Below, piece by piece: positions 6,677 to 7,670 of a DNA stretch of 7,670 nucleotides; positions within the stretch are counted from its first letter, which is position 1; the number at the start of each line of letters is the position of its first letter. A program made the position numbers and the translations under genes. The DNA lies in the NCBI GenBank assembly GCA_937871115.1, contig CALMXW010000021.1:1-7670 (forward strand). Reading direction: 5' to 3'. The DNA is from an uncultured bacterium (GTDB lineage: Bacteria > Patescibacteriota > Minisyncoccia > Phycocordibacterales > CAIJYI01). The notes under the pieces are model-generated. The model worked only from the letters and a program-made list of their open reading frames with translations, was not told the origin of the DNA and made no database searches.

Positions 6677-7670
6677 CTAGTCGGTGGCTTTCTTTTGCTC
6701 TCCAAGAATAAGAAGTCGATAGATGTGCAGAACTGAAACAAACAACGACAACACAATTGGACCAAACAAGAAACCGAGCGGACCAAAAAAGACTAATCCC
6801 CCGAGGACAGAGAAAAGAATAAAGACATGGGGTATATCAGAACCTTTTCCGTAAAAATACGGCGCAAGGAAATTGTCCACAAGTCCAACAACAAACGCCC
6901 CCCAAACAGCAAGAAGAATCGCAGGAAAAACCTGGCTCTGAAAAAGGAGATACACTACTGCGGGTGCAGTCACGATACCAGTACCAAGACCCGGAATAAG
7001 CGAAAATATTGCCGAAACAGTTCCCCAAAGAACAGCGTCTGGTATTCCAACCAATGTAAAACCAACCGACACGAGAGTACCTTGGATAACCGCAACGAGA
7101 AGCGTCCCCTTAACCACTGAATTGATCGTAGTGCGGGTCTTCATGATAATCTCTTGATTATACTCATTCTCAAGAGGAGAGAGCCTTAGAAGTGCTTGCG
7201 CGAGAGACTTTCCATCTCGGAGGAAGGCAAAGAGAGCAATGAGCGACAAGAGGAGTCCCACAACCACATATGCCGCACCCGAGACGATTGGCCCGAGGTT
7301 TTCAGCGATAAACCCAGCCACGTAGGTGGCGACTCCGAGGGTGTCTACAGAAAAATCAGGAAAGACCTGCTGTATTGGAGCTTCGATTATTTGTTCGAAT
7401 TGCGCCATATAAAACATACTACTTCCCTGTAAACGAACGTAGAGATCTCGAGCTTCTTGGAATATTTGACTAAACAAGAAGAGCACCGGCACGACGACAA
7501 AAAGACCGGTGACAAGGACGATAAATCCTGCGGAGAGTCCTCTCTTCCCTCGGGTCAATGAAAGGGTTTCTTCATAAAGAGGATAAAGAAGGATTGCAAA
7601 AATAGCAGAAAGAAGAAGAATGTTGAGAAGCGGCTTGAACACATGGAACGTGAGTGTCCCTATGATCGCG
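6677..7670 (-). CDS. AI-2E/PerM-family multi-pass membrane protein (partial, N-terminus beyond right edge)
   Basis: The frame ends at TAG (6677-6679) and stays open to the right edge, giving 330 readable residues. The first start codon inside the window is GTG at 7642, but nine sense codons precede it without a stop. The family's usual first membrane helix is also missing, so the true start is probably outside. Numbering from that GTG: a helix pair at 5-24 and 38-60, a large soluble segment at 62-112, a helix at 118-140 ending in the family-typical FLRDG (140-144), then VKGTLLVAVIQG (177-188), SLIPGLGTGIV (214-224), VDNFLAPYFYGKGSDIPHV (255-273) and GGLVFFGPLGFLFGPIV (281-297). These glycine/proline-rich C-terminal motifs define the family, once called UPF0118. 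Members have been linked to autoinducer-2 export or Na+/H+ exchange, and most are uncharacterised, so the substrate is unknown. The gene converges on tRNA-Leu with a 22-base gap. Confidence 0.9.
   Translation of the reverse strand, partial: AIIGTLTFHVFKPLLNILLLSAIFAILLYPLYEETLSLTRGKRGLSAGFIVLVTGLFVVVPVLFLFSQIFQEARDLYVRLQGSSMFYMAQFEQIIEAPIQQVFPDFSVDTLGVATYVAGFIAENLGPIVSGAAYVVVGLLLSLIALFAFLRDGKSLAQALLRLSPLENEYNQEIIMKTRTTINSVVKGTLLVAVIQGTLVSVGFTLVGIPDAVLWGTVSAIFSLIPGLGTGIVTAPAVVYLLFQSQVFPAILLAVWGAFVVGLVDNFLAPYFYGKGSDIPHVFILFSVLGGLVFFGPLGFLFGPIVLSLFVSVLHIYRLLILGEQKKATD

Noticed and set aside
6553..6786. Minus-strand frame of 77 codons across the tRNA, containing GEDSNLHGS
   Set aside because: It is a familiar artefact: translation of the antisense strand of a tRNA-Leu gene.

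Overview
The window looks like a chromosomal segment from a streamlined bacterium, most likely of the Candidate Phyla Radiation (Patescibacteria, Parcubacteria-like). This is inferred from protein style, not from a marker gene. The signs are a soluble VirD4/TraG-type ATPase with a very long charged tail, next to a single-pass surface protein with a Pro/Ala/Ser/Thr/Glu-rich linker. Coding is very tight: only about 190 bases lie outside genes. Three start codons have no convincing Shine-Dalgarno sequence. TGA acts as an ordinary stop, so the TGA-as-glycine code of Gracilibacteria/Absconditabacteria is not indicated.

Layout, left to right. (1) Bases 1-1649, minus strand: 5' part of a large membrane-anchored extracellular protein that continues past the left edge. 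(2) Bases 1650-1748: a short intergenic gap with a strong AT-flanked hairpin terminator. (3) Bases 1749-3800, minus strand: TraG/VirD4-like DNA-transfer ATPase. (4) Bases 3801-3861: a 61-base divergent promoter region. (5) Bases 3862-6561, plus strand: complete P2-type cation-transporting ATPase, probably Ca2+. (6) Bases 6570-6654, plus strand: tRNA-Leu(UAG) with encoded CCA, 8 bases after the ATPase stop. (7) Bases 6677-7670, minus strand: AI-2E/PerM-family membrane protein whose 5' end lies past the right edge.

The two minus-strand genes on the left plausibly belong to the cell-surface/DNA-uptake or conjugation-like machinery that patescibacteria carry without a full recognisable type IV secretion set; that link rests on adjacency only. 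The P-type ATPase and the AI-2E protein are membrane-transport genes that converge on the tRNA. No insertion sequence, integrase, CRISPR array, toxin-antitoxin pair or defence system is visible, and no gene cluster stands out as a wholly new system. The points most worth a second look are the apparent beta-sandwich of the surface protein split by a roughly 240-residue low-complexity insert, the paired motifs in the disordered parts of both left-hand proteins, the -10 boxes sitting directly against start codons, and a minus-strand terminator placed beyond the tRNA.
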